DNA from: Trichoplax adhaerens
Lineage: Eukaryota; Placozoa; Uniplacotomia; Trichoplacea; Trichoplacidae
DNA length: 64,000 nucleotides
NCBI RefSeq assembly: GCF_000150275.1
Contig: NW_002060943.1
Coordinates: 2,039,907 to 2,103,906 of the forward strand
Direction: 5' to 3'
Position 1 is the first letter of the stretch, and each line of letters starts with the position of its first letter. The notes under the pieces were generated by a model. That model ran no database searches, was not told where the DNA came from, and saw only the letters and a program-made list of their open reading frames with translations. Shown piece by piece: positions 24,601-38,463 of this stretch. The translations under genes and the position numbers were made by a program.

Positions 24601-25874
24601 TTTTTGAAATTTGCCATTTTAAAAACTATTCCTGCAAAAGGTATACATTTGATCAAGTTAAGAGAATCTTGTGTTTAAATTGTAAATACTGCTTCAATCT
24701 TTTAAAAATTTTCTAGACGAAGATGCATCCCTTGCTAATTTCACCTTGGATGAAGTACAACATTCGTCTAGTTATGATGATGATGGTAAGTGTATATTCT
24801 TATTAAGGATCACAGCAATCTAACGCTAAAAGTTCAAATCCGCTTTGTATTGGTACTTAAAAACTAATGCAGTATCACTATGTCTTTATTGGAAATGTAT
24901 AAACCTTCTTAAATCGTTATTGCTCGCAAAATGAAATTTCATCGATTTGTAGTAATGTGACAAAGTAATTTAAAGTAGTTGTGTAGACCATGTATCTTTA
25001 CAGATAATGCATTACCTTTCTAAAAATCGTTAGTATTGACTAAAAGCAATTTCATCTATAGGTAGTGTTTTAGAGCTGTTGTGTGAGACAATGTATCTTT
25101 ATTGAAAATATATTAACGTTGTAAAGTTGTTAGTATTTACTAATAGAAATTCCATTTATAGCTAGTAAGGTGATAAAGTATTTTAGAGCTAGTGTATGGA
25201 CAATGCATCTTTATTACAAATACATTAACGTTCTAAATCACTCGTATTGACTAAAACAAATTTCATCTATAGGTAGTAACGTGGTAAAGTATTCTAGAGT
25301 TATTGTATGGAAATTCTTGGAAATTTTAACGTCTAGCTTGGCTGAGGTATGTTTTGTATGATATTACATTTGGTTGACAATTCCTACCACTTTTGTGATA
25401 GCCATAAAACTGTGCCCCTATATCGCTTAGTAAACCACTGTTTCATTAGTAACTTTTTTGATGATCATTAGAACTATAATGAGACTATCCTAAATATCCT
25501 CCTTTGCAACTGCAAGCATCAAATTATTGCTATTTTCGAATCTTACCGTCAATTAGCTCCATTTTACCAAGAAAAGGTACTTCAACGTAATAGATAAAGA
25601 ATACTTTTTACCGTAAAGATGTGTTCATATCTTTATTACAATTCGTTTTTGCCTACTTTCCTGTCAGACTAGAATTGTGTTTTTGGCTGCCTTATTACAA
25701 CAGCACTACTCTTTCTTTATCTAGTATAGTCTCGTCACAAATGATGCAGAGTTTTCTGGTTATAATGTTCTATATAATTTACATATTTTATTTTAGCTGC
25801 GATTGTTTGCCAATCTGTTTACCATGACGGATAGACATCAACCTTTTTATGCGTATTTGAAAGAGAGATATTAG
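21666..25874 (+). CDS. saal1: SAAL1 homologue (serum amyloid A-like 1)
   Basis: Exons: 21666-21995, 22728-22811, 23177-23256, 23371-23430, 23637-23752, 23886-24009, 24115-24194, 24300-24464, 24717-24785, 25273-25346, 25472-25576, 25797-25874, giving 454 residues with consistent phases; vertebrate SAAL1 is about 474. Matching landmarks are the start MAANRNPSPPPPDSDD (vertebrate SAAL1 also begins with an RNPSPPPP motif), IGDTVYSQLW, EEICKLWDMS, EISVGILANMAC and SPDPPILLES. The protein is an armadillo-like helical repeat protein without signal peptide. The vertebrate protein has been linked to cell proliferation, and its biochemical role is poorly defined. ATG 21666 was preferred over an upstream in-frame non-ATG extension because it gives the conserved start. 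Exon 10 lies in a tandem array of decayed copies of itself. Confidence 0.93.
24860..25320 (+). repeat. Decayed tandem copies of SAAL1 exon 10 5' half and its acceptor
   Basis: In intron 9 the block TTTCATCTATAG followed by GTAGTAACGTGGTAAAG-like text recurs near 24943, 25052 and 25152 before the functional exon at 25273. Each unit (about 100-112 bases) also repeats the preceding TTAACGTT..TCGTTAGTATTGACTAA intron text, and a more decayed unit may precede them near 24865. Most upstream units keep an AG acceptor, but their frames soon meet stops. Only the last unit continues into KFLEILTSSLAE, the conserved SAAL1 helix. Confidence 0.8.
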
Positions 25875-26135
25875 GTACCCTTTAATGTGATTTTATCTGA
25901 AAATCATCTTCCTTATGGCGCTAGAGTGCTGGTTATTATTGCATTGGAGTTATTGACGTATTTTAGAAACTGCCATTTATACCTCCTATTCGTACCTCCA
26001 TATCTAGTTTCAATTTAAGTGAAACGAATCAAAGATTACTTCTCGTTTAATAGTACATGATCGAGTTGATATAGTTTAGAAGTCATACCATACTGTGTGG
26101 TGATGACGATTCCATTGCACTGAAATGGAATTTGT

Positions 26136-26141
26136 AATAAA
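26136..26141 (+). other. Candidate polyadenylation signal of SAAL1
   Basis: AATAAA lies 262 bases beyond the SAAL1 stop codon and is the first canonical hexamer seen in that direction. Confidence 0.4.
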
Positions 26142-27954
26142 GTTTCATTATCGTTGTTCATTTCAACTTCGTGTTGTTTTGTATAGTTCGCTGTCTATGG
26201 TCGTTACATTGTGAATTATGGTATTGCCGTAGTACAGTATAACTATTATATCAAACATTATCAATATAACTATTGAAAAATGAAAGTATGTTGCTATACT
26301 GAAATGCGCTAATAAATATTTATTAACTGATAGAGGTAGTATGAGTTTTGGTTGGCTAGCTACTAAGTAGTAGTTACAAAGAGGGCCTGTAACTCTGCAC
26401 ACATTATTATGAATGAATGAAGTCTAAAAAGAAGTTGAGAAAGGCATTTATTATCTTATTCTATTCTCCTATGTAGTCTTTCAGCGATCTTGCGAGATCA
26501 AGTGCATTCGCTGAAGGGCTGATCGGTCGGTAGCCGTGAAAAAATAATCATATTTCCTAACTGGCAAGGTTGGAGATGTATTTATTAAATTCGAGCAAGC
26601 ATTTGAATTCATAATGCAAATCAAGCCAGTAGGCATTAGTTCTACATTTGAATTTATGTTAGGAGATTGTCACACACAAATAGACTTATTCAATTTGAGC
26701 TGCCTAGATCACTGGTAAGTAGTATGTCGAGTAACATGTAAGGTTCGAGGTATATCTGAAATGTAAGGGGGATATTTTTGAGGCAAGTGATATACTGTAT
26801 AATCAAATTTTTGAAATTTAGTTACGATTTCTCCATGTTGGTTGGAGCTCTTTCATAACGAAGTCAGTAGCGTGAATTCACTTAGTAGTCCTGTACTGGA
26901 CCTACTTGAGACGACATTCACTCTGTGGGCTTGAATCTACATGTCTATGAAGCGCGTGCATTGACTGAATGCCGTCGATGACGCATGGATAGTCACTGGC
27001 ATGCAGTGCGTACTTGAGAAGGGTGAGTCGGCGACAATACAGTCGCAACGTCGCCATTGAGTTTATTCATTGAGTGGAAGAGAATAAGAGTACATCAAAA
27101 AATTTTCAACCACTCTTTCCAAAGAAATTTTCAAGTTGCTAACCAAGTCTGGTCTAGGCGCAAAATACCATAGTTTTATATGATATTGTAACTGGCAGTG
27201 AAGCCTATCGGTTTTCTTTTACCTCTATCTTTGAAGCCACACTTTGGTCACGTTTTATTGGTCAATTTACTGTAGTTATTCAATAATCATAATTATATAA
27301 TTGAATTTCTGCCAATCCATTCAAGAAAAGCTGGGCGGTGCATTTTGTGCTCATAGAATGTAACAACTGGCTATATTCAAGCATACGCGTAGAAATAAGA
27401 AAAAAAGGACAAAAACAATTCCAATAACGTAAGCTACTGGTGATAGTCGCTAGGAAATATTCTGAATTGGTTTCGTTAATAGAATTATTTCTGCGTGTTT
27501 CTCTTCTGAATGAAGTTGTTTGTACTGTCTAATGTTTGTCATGGACACCATCGTATCATATTTCGGTTCCTAGCTATACAGTATAGTATAAAAATTGCAT
27601 GAATGAAGGGGGTCGTTTACAAGCATGCAGCTCATGATGAGATCATGCCATACGTATCCATAGCAATACTATCCTTCATTTTTGGGTGTATGGCTTCAAG
27701 AGTTTCAACAGAAAGAAGGCCTTTTTTTACCTTTGGTAGAAGGATTGACTGTGTTCCTTTTCCTCAAGTCTGTCCAGTACACTGTCTGTTCGAATAGAAG
27801 TGACGAGAATTGTAGTATTGTACAATGAATGGCTGACGTTTTGATGAGCTCACGCCACCTTCTTTCTCCGACACGTGAACAAAATCGTATCACCCATCTT
27901 CTCTAATCATATTATGATGGCGTAATGTTTTGTATTGTCATCCCTATCGTCCAG

Positions 27955-28200
27955 CAGTACTGTACTGTACCATATGCCCTGTACAGTACAGTACAGTACT
28001 GTACGGTACTGTCATGGTACATACCAGTCTTGTACTAGTGTGCACTGTGACGGTAATAATAGTACTGCATTTACACTCAAAGATTCCTCATGTGCAGTGT
28101 ACAGTATTACATGAAAGTCAAAAGTCCTCGGTACGGTACAGCCTGTAACGTAACGTACTGGTACCGAATACAGTACCAGTACAGTACAATGGATATCAGA
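27955..28200. repeat. GTAC-rich palindromic cluster
   Basis: This is a dense run of TACTGTAC, GTACAGTA and GTACGGTA words (27955-28012 and 28088-28190). They are self-complementary and mutually pairing, interrupted by about 70 bases of ordinary sequence. It gives rise to overlapping open frames on both strands that should not be read as genes. Confidence 0.8.
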
Positions 28201-30117
28201 CGTACACTACAAATCACTGTACAATACTGGACACAATCAACATGGAACCTCACCCAACACGGTGTTGTGATCGAGAGTCTCTCTACTACGACTGAACCCC
28301 TACTAATGCTAATGACTGTCAATGTGGCTGACCTGGGCCACCCCAGATCACCCGATTATCGTGTACAAATGATACTTAACCCACCTTTGTTATCCATCTT
28401 ATTATTATAGTACTGTATTGTTGGGCAAGAAAGGCTCAGGCCATTGAACTATTCCATCACCGAAAATTCACTAATATCAAATACGTGGCCAACAAGAAGA
28501 TTAAAAGTGAACAACTTACTTATAGCGACCAAGTGGATCTACTACTATGCGCTAATTGAAGTCGATAGCGATTGTAGTGTACAGCATATTGACTGTCTGT
28601 AGAATTACGGTAGTGGTTGTGTTTTTTTTTCCCTTTTTGCGGGACTGATTGTTAACCTACAACACCTTACTGTTATTGGCTTGCAAACGTTTGGTCGATC
28701 GAGACGACGAGTAGAATAGTACGTATGTACTATACTACAATTGGTGCCAGTCAAGAGAAAAAGATTAAGAGCAACCTGCAGCATTGTACAATTATTGCCT
28801 AAAATTTGCATGCTTGTACAAATACACAACGGATTGATCAAGTAGGAGAGATGCAGTGGAATGTGATCTACGCGTGTTAGTCTTTTCCTTTGGCATCATC
28901 TTGTACAGAGAGTGTAGAAGGATTGCTGCCGTTTCGGATACTTTATGCATCACTCAACTGCATCATAGTACTTAAGACACAGTCTTACTTGGCCACTGCG
29001 CATTATAGGAATATTATTATTATTTCATCTTGGCAATAACGTACTAACGAGGTTGGAAATACTTGCAACATTATCAGCCAATACATGTAAGTGCAAGACA
29101 AAGACAGTAGACATTGAAAATTGATCTCGCCATTCACGGATATTTGATGTACTACGCTATCGTTTTGATCACCCTCTTTGATTGGAAACGTTTCAAGTTG
29201 AAGAAATACAGTTCTTAACTTGATCTAAATCAACAAAACGATACAGACTAAAAACAGCAATCTAATAAACTCTTGATCGTGTCTAGCAAGAGAACAAGGT
29301 AGAAATCCTACCCATGCTTTTGTTGTAAACATTTCCAAATTGATAACTCCAAATTGTCAATAACTTCATTTCTTCAAGGTTCACAATTTCTACCATAGAA
29401 ATTGTATAAACTACATCAACATCGTTCCCTCGTAATATTTCAATTAAGACTGACACTACTATATTCCCAAGGGACGTTGAAATGTTGACCATAGTAGAAT
29501 AGATCATCAATTCTTACTCCTCTGCATCCATTACTTCGTATAGATTAATTAATTAATTATTATTATCATTGACAATCCTGAAAATTTCCCTCTTATTGCA
29601 GTACAGTACTTGAGCTAGCTACCTCTGCCAAACAACGAATGCGGAAATACGGACACGGTGACACGGCAACCCTGACGTTGTGCAATTCATTGCAATGAGT
29701 GCAGTGCATGTTGTTGTTGTTTTTTCCTATTCGATTCGCTTCCCTAATTAGCTTAAAACCAAAATATCACACAGTCGGCGAATTGGATAAACAACTTTAT
29801 CCTTACCAACTATTCCAATGTTCATCTATGCAGTATTGACCGTTGACTATCACCCAGCAACAGTTATTCAAAGAAAGAATCATGGATTGATGAAAGATCA
29901 AAACTACCTTACTTTCTAATAAAAAATGACTGGTTTAGCTGCTGTGCCATAGAGGATGAAGATGATCCCACTGAACAGCACTACAGCAATTTATTCGATC
30001 AGTCAAGAGATTGATTTAATCCTTGAAGATTGACTTGTAATTTTAACGTCACTCAGTTAGCTAGCGTAGAAGTGCTGCTGCCAATCAATTTTTACACAGC
30101 GCACTATTTGAACTGTA

Positions 30118-30675
30118 CATACAGTATATTATATCAGGCATCAAGTCTTTTTTAAAACATACACAAATGTGGGTTAGGTCAAAGTCGTATGAAGAATGAA
30201 ATTAGCTAGCTTCTACCGTTTAGAGAGTCTCTTTTTCTATGCTGTAGTGTTGAGTTAGTACATACAGTATATTGTAGCAGGCATCAAGTCTTTTTTAAAA
30301 CATATACAAATGTGGGTTAGGTCAAAGTTGTATGAAGAATGAAATTAGCTAGCTTCTACCGTTTAGAGTCTCTTTTTCCATGCTGTAGTATTTAGTTAGT
30401 GCATACAGTATGTTGTAGCAGGCATCAAGTCTTTTTTAAAACATATGCAAAATGTGGGTTAGGTCAAGGTTGTAAGAAGAATGAAATTATCTAGCTTCTA
30501 CCGTTTGGAAAGTCTCTTTTTCCTTGCTGTAGTATTTAGTTAGTACATACAGTATGTTGTAGCAAGCATCAAGTCTTTACTAGAATATATACAAAATGTG
30601 GGTTAGGTCAAAGTTGTATGAAGAATGAAATTAGCTAGCTTCTACCGTTTAGAGAGTTTCTTTCCATGCTACTCT
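30118..30675. repeat. Four-unit tandem repeat, about 143 bases per unit
   Basis: CATACAGTAT starts at about 30118, 30261, 30402 and 30546. Every unit carries AGGCATCAAGTCTTTTTTAA (or close), GTGGGTTAGGTCAA and TAGCTTCTACCGTTT. Units are around 90 percent alike by eye, so the array is fairly young. It has no spacer/repeat alternation and is not a CRISPR array. Confidence 0.9.
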
Positions 30676-32717
30676 AGACTATATGTTCACCTCGGCTTTA
30701 TTGAAAAATGGACATCGTATGGAAAACATTGTTTACAGCCTCTTAGCCTCAGGCTTCACTAGAAAGTGGACTGTAATAAGACATCAAAAATAAAAGATAG
30801 ACCGCTAGAGTCATCGCTCTCGATACTGCTGCGCGATGTATTACTATACTTCTGTATCTACGGCAACAGTCTACTTATTCGTACTGATAACAATAGTTAT
30901 AATTAATAGAATAATTTATCCCTGATGACTTCTATGAGTCAATCTGTGCGTTCCTTTTAAGAGCAGCCTGTTCTATCCGCTAGCAACAGGGGCCCTTTTA
31001 CCACTCAACTGTACATGACTATTGATTAGACGTATTATTCACCACTGTCTTTCATAAATTGAGTTAAATTAGTATACCACCCCCCTGTACAGTTTAAAGT
31101 TCACATAATGTATTTCTTAATGGTTTTATTTTTTGGAAATTCTTGTCATCAATAACTTTTATTGTAGAGAGCTTAGTTACAGATTGAATTGATCGTTGTT
31201 TTTGAAACGCAATAAACAACTTTCCGCACAATTATCCACAAATTTACACAATAAATGGAGGCCGAATATCACACTTGGGAGTACAACTAGTACAACACTA
31301 CAACATCATGCTATCCAATAAGTCATAAATGATCTGCATATATTGTATCCTCATGAAGATAGTAGATTGCTTTGTAATTTCTTTACCGCTATACAGTGTT
31401 AATTATGTTATTGAATGTATATTTTTTCCTTACGCGGTATAAAATCTCAACAATGATTATAATTGTATACTGTACGTTGCTGTTCCGATCTTTATACACA
31501 TCCGCCTCTATTCGATATAGGGCCTATCCGGGATATATTTTTAAAGTACATCACCAAATAATATTCATATTCAAACTTCACGGTGATTATAATTATAATT
31601 GACCGAACTCACTGATAACAGACAGGAAATTATTGGCTTGCAAATGTTGACGATGCATTTTTACTCCATTTGTTGATATTTTAGTTAAGAATCAGCGACG
31701 TTTAATCAATCAGGTATAGTACACTTGCTCAATAAACTTATTAAAAAAAGAGTTAGCTTAGATCGGCCACATTTTCATCCACGTATCTTCGTTATCGTCA
31801 AAGTTATATCGTAACAACAGGATCAACAATGAGAAGAGGCTAGCGGATTGAATAAGGCATTAACTACTTGTTGTAAAGTAACAACCGACCAATTGATTAC
31901 CCTGTATAAATGCCACATCTACTGTACTTTATCGCTGATAATAAGACAAGCAAATACAATAATCTCTTGTGATAAAAGTTTGCAATGGGACTGCATCTAC
32001 GAAATGCTTAGATAATTACTATAATTACGGTATCTAAACAGGGAAGATGTTGTTCTTTTCCCACTAGTACTAGATTATAGCAGACTTGCTTATTTTTTGT
32101 TTGAAATAATGCATTTACCAATGATGCCTTCCATAATATAATATATAATTCCCAAGCAATAATATTAATTTAATAATTGAAGCATTAACAACACAATTTT
32201 ATGCTGTACATTTGCACTACGTACATTGTTTATTTATTCGTACACAATGTGCAACGTACTTGTGAAACAGAGAAAAAGATTGATTGTTTTAATGATTATA
32301 TAATCGCCTACTTGCAATCTTTCAGATCAAAATCAGATCATGTGTATTAGCCAGCCTTGAAGCGGTGTTAATTAATGTAGTGCCAATAGTTTATGTAGCT
32401 GTTAACGTAGCATAATGAAAACATTGATTCTAGTTGTGTACACTTTAAGATCATTTACGATAATGTACTCGTAATACCATACTGTTGTGTTCTATTGGCT
32501 GCCTGTATCTCGTACTATTTTATAATCTCCTACTTTGCAACCCGTATTTTACTACTATACTGCTCTCATCCTTGGTTGCTACTGCAAAACAATATGGTAC
32601 TACGTACTTACTAGTATCCGATATGACACTATTACGCAGTTATGAAATATGCAATCAATCTTTATCTATTTACACGTATCTCAATTTTTTTTCCTGATCG
32701 CTAGATAAGATTTTGAT

Positions 32718-35617
<2,900 letters not shown>

Positions 35618-37446
35618 ATCGTACAGTCTTTATCCTAATGGCCGCTACAAAAAATGTACTTTATCTAGTTAGATGATAGCTCTTTCCTTAGCATTCATGA
35701 ACTAATCAGATATTGATATGAACAGGAAAGAAATATGTAGTAGCTATTGCGTACAGTAAGACAACAGTTACTGTAAACATGTACTATTTCTGCTTAGTCG
35801 TCCTGACAGATGGTATGTGTGCCGTAAGTTGACAGATCGACGTATGAGTACTGGAACTGTAGACAATAAGCAGGAAAGTTTCTCAGCGGTCGCTTAAACC
35901 ATAGCACATGCCTTACTCTGTTAGTACGTTTCGTTGTAGCTAGTTAAAACTATAGAGATAGCCCTTTTGCTTTCTATGGTTTAAACAATCTACGTCCGTA
36001 GAATTAATATCTAGCACGTTTACGGGCATACGGTAGACGTAAATGCGATATCGCTTATCTGGTTTGCGGCTTAGAATTATTTTGTCAGATTATGCAAGAG
36101 GACTCCACGCACTTTCTTAGCACTTGATCCGTATTATACGGAAATGTATGTTAATGAAGCCGCGTAGATATTAAATATCTAATTTCATACTTAAATTGAG
36201 CTTTATGTCACAACTGCAAAAAGTTAATATATAATAGTTATTCTGAAATAGATTCTTACCGAATATATCATGGATTTTAGTATAAAAAGTCTCAAATATA
36301 TCATTAATGTCTGTACACGGTATCTTATGACTAATTAGATCTTACTGCAAGATGTCGTTGAAGCGGAAAATTTATGTTACTTCTTCACTTGTTTACATAA
36401 CTACTATAAGTATTTTTGAGAGACAACTTGTATGTATCACGATCTACGCAATAGATATTTATTACATTGTGCAGTAAATCGACTCGGAATAGAGGCATTT
36501 TTAAATTGAAAGTTTTTGATGTGTATCGATGTGTTTCCAGGATTGTGATTACTCGTGATGTTGAAGATGTTAGTTTCTATTTATAGTTATAAAGTGCTGA
36601 TGAAATACTGTACAGTGTACACGTATCGTAAATAGATTGCTAAAAAGCCAATATTAAGCATGGATGCATCTTAATTAAGGCCATACGTCACCTGGTTTAT
36701 ATTACAGGAATACTAGTTCATTTTGTAAGCCAAATATTCGATCAGTGCGTGGTATACATTACCAGTATGTGATAATTCCTAAAATAATATTACAGTGGGC
36801 AATGTGCAATTGTGCATGCATACATGGACAGTAGCCCTAACCATTTTGCATAAATTACTTTTTTATGCAAAATGGTTAGGGCTAATGGATAAAGGACACA
36901 CATTAACCATTTTAAGCCTTAGTTTTAACACGGTTACAATGCATTGTATTTTAAAGTACTCGTATTACTAACTAACGTAGTTATACACCTACAGCCTTAC
37001 ACAATAACGGATTCTATAACAAAGTTTCATGCCATTGATGGTATGAAAATTTATTTTGTGATACAGTATTTTGTACAGCATAATGACCCATCGACTGATA
37101 TCGACTTAAGTATGTTGTAGCTTGTAAATAAAGCCCCAATGTTTTGAATTTATCATATCTACCAACGCACTTTAAGATTCATGATTTAATTTTAGAATAA
37201 ACCATAAATGTGCAAATAGGTACATTAACCTACAGAATCGCTTAGACAATTTGTGCTTTTAAATATAGAAAATTTTTTAATTATAAGATTCAAATATTTT
37301 AGGGTCATATAATATCGTCTTAACTTGAGCTACTTAGATTACAATCAAGCCATCAACGATAGCCTGTTTACATGAATTTATCCAACGTTTAACGTATTTT
37401 GCAAATGATAACATTATCTAGGATTAATTATTACTAGATGTTTAAT
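35618..37446. other. Intergenic, convergent 3' ends
   Basis: This is AT-rich DNA between the NDR kinase and the minus-strand glycosyltransferase. It contains one strong hairpin (36832-36884) and a TTTATT at 37050-37055 that could be the minus-strand poly(A) signal. No exon is supported. Confidence 0.55.
36832..36884. repeat. Perfect 23-bp hairpin, 7-base loop
   Basis: The arm at 36832-36854 (TAGCCCTAACCATTTTGCAT plus three more bases) pairs without mismatch with 36862-36884. It lies in non-coding DNA between two convergent genes. It may be a foldback element or simply a recent inverted duplication. Confidence 0.85.
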
Positions 37447-38463
37447 TTAAACACAGCCTAGCAATGCTTTCCGCGATTTTATCGCCATTGATTTTAGAAG
37501 AGATGATGGAATACCATGTACAGCAATAACTTTATTGTATTCACATAATTCATTCGGTATTGGTCCAAAGGGTCTAAAACCCGGATCATCGCGAGGCTTT
37601 AGTTTAATTTCTTTAGCCAACATTCCGACATAAGCATCATCAATCGGTATTTTTCGAACCTTTGGTACTACTGTAACCATAGAACGTACTACATCCATAG
37701 AAATGACATAGGAGAAACCGGAACAGTAATCAGGATAGGTTGATATAGGTAGATCTTTTTCACTGACGTAATATCGATTATATTCTTGCCGGTTAACAAG
37801 ACAACTTGACATAACATGACCTATAAATAATTTTTTACTTTCTTTTGAAGCCAATTTTCGAAATAAGGTTGACGGATTTAACATCACATCATCGTCTCCT
37901 TTATAATAGTACTTGGCCGTATTGCAATGTAGGTTCGCCCATTCCATGCCAAAAACAGTTTTGTAGGTTAAATTACGAAAACTATCACCGAAATCAGCTA
38001 AAACGATATCACCATATTTTAATGCCTCTGTATCGACAATATTGTTAAGTGTTTTACTATAACTATCACCGATAATGAATATAGTTCGCCATGCATGATT
38101 GCCGAACGCATTACGGATAAAATCGGGTTTACCCCAAGTCTCACGTATGGAAGATCTGCGTTCATAATTTTTGGGAGCACTATTGATCATCAATAAGATG
38201 ATGTTATTACTTTGACAAGGCTTAGCAGATGGTCTGTTACTGAAGAAACGTAATTTGATAGGTGCTACACTGGCATTTGGGGAGATTCGAGTATCAATAG
38301 CGACTGGTTCAGTATTAGAGTCGATTATCGTAAAGCTATTAAGAAATTCTCTGCGAAGAAATAGCTGACGGCTAGCAGATTTGAATAACGTGTAGTAAAT
38401 TATGAAAGCGAAGACAAGGTTAGCAATTAAAGATAAGTAGAGCATTAAAGTTCTCCTCTCCAT
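37447..38463 (-). CDS. GT31 beta-1,3-glycosyltransferase, copy 1
   Basis: This is a 338-residue single-exon type II membrane protein of glycosyltransferase family 31 (beta-1,3-galactosyl / N-acetylglucosaminyltransferases), expected in the Golgi. It has a short cytosolic tail (MERR), a membrane anchor at about residues 6-26, a variable stem, then a lumenal domain. Family motifs are RRSSIRETWG, DFGDSFRNLTYKT, the metal-binding DxD-type GDDDVM (Asp190-192), YPDYCSGFSYV and the acidic IDDAYVG. UDP-sugar donor and acceptor cannot be told from sequence. It is the most divergent of the three local copies and lies in opposite orientation. ATG at 38463 gives a proper anchor and matches the other two starts (MDRR). 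Confidence 0.9.
   Translation of the reverse strand: MERRTLMLYLSLIANLVFAFIIYYTLFKSASRQLFLRREFLNSFTIIDSNTEPVAIDTRISPNASVAPIKLRFFSNRPSAKPCQSNNIILLMINSAPKNYERRSSIRETWGKPDFIRNAFGNHAWRTIFIIGDSYSKTLNNIVDTEALKYGDIVLADFGDSFRNLTYKTVFGMEWANLHCNTAKYYYKGDDDVMLNPSTLFRKLASKESKKLFIGHVMSSCLVNRQEYNRYYVSEKDLPISTYPDYCSGFSYVISMDVVRSMVTVVPKVRKIPIDDAYVGMLAKEIKLKPRDDPGFRPFGPIPNELCEYNKVIAVHGIPSSLLKSMAIKSRKALLGCV

Larger units (their letters stand above)
25875..32717. other. Large intergenic region without a supported gene
   Basis: This 6.8 kb stretch holds GTAC-palindrome clusters (27955-28200), a four-unit tandem repeat (30118-30670) and several isolated open frames of 55-75 codons (for example 26548-26718 plus, 27603-27797 plus, 29283-29510 minus). 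None can be chained into a multi-exon model or matched to a known family. I see no tRNA or rRNA. Confidence 0.55.

Noticed and set aside
27603-27797. 64-codon open frame as a small membrane protein
   Set aside because: It has one hydrophobic stretch but no splice context, no homology I recognise and atypical composition. An overlapping minus-strand frame of similar length shows how easily such frames arise here.
28090-28410. 106-codon open frame and its minus-strand counterpart
   Set aside because: Its first third is palindromic GTAC repeat and both strands are open, as expected of the repeat rather than a gene.
30118-30675. Possible CRISPR-like repeat array
   Set aside because: Units are contiguous 143-base repeats without unique spacers, in an intron-rich eukaryotic genome.
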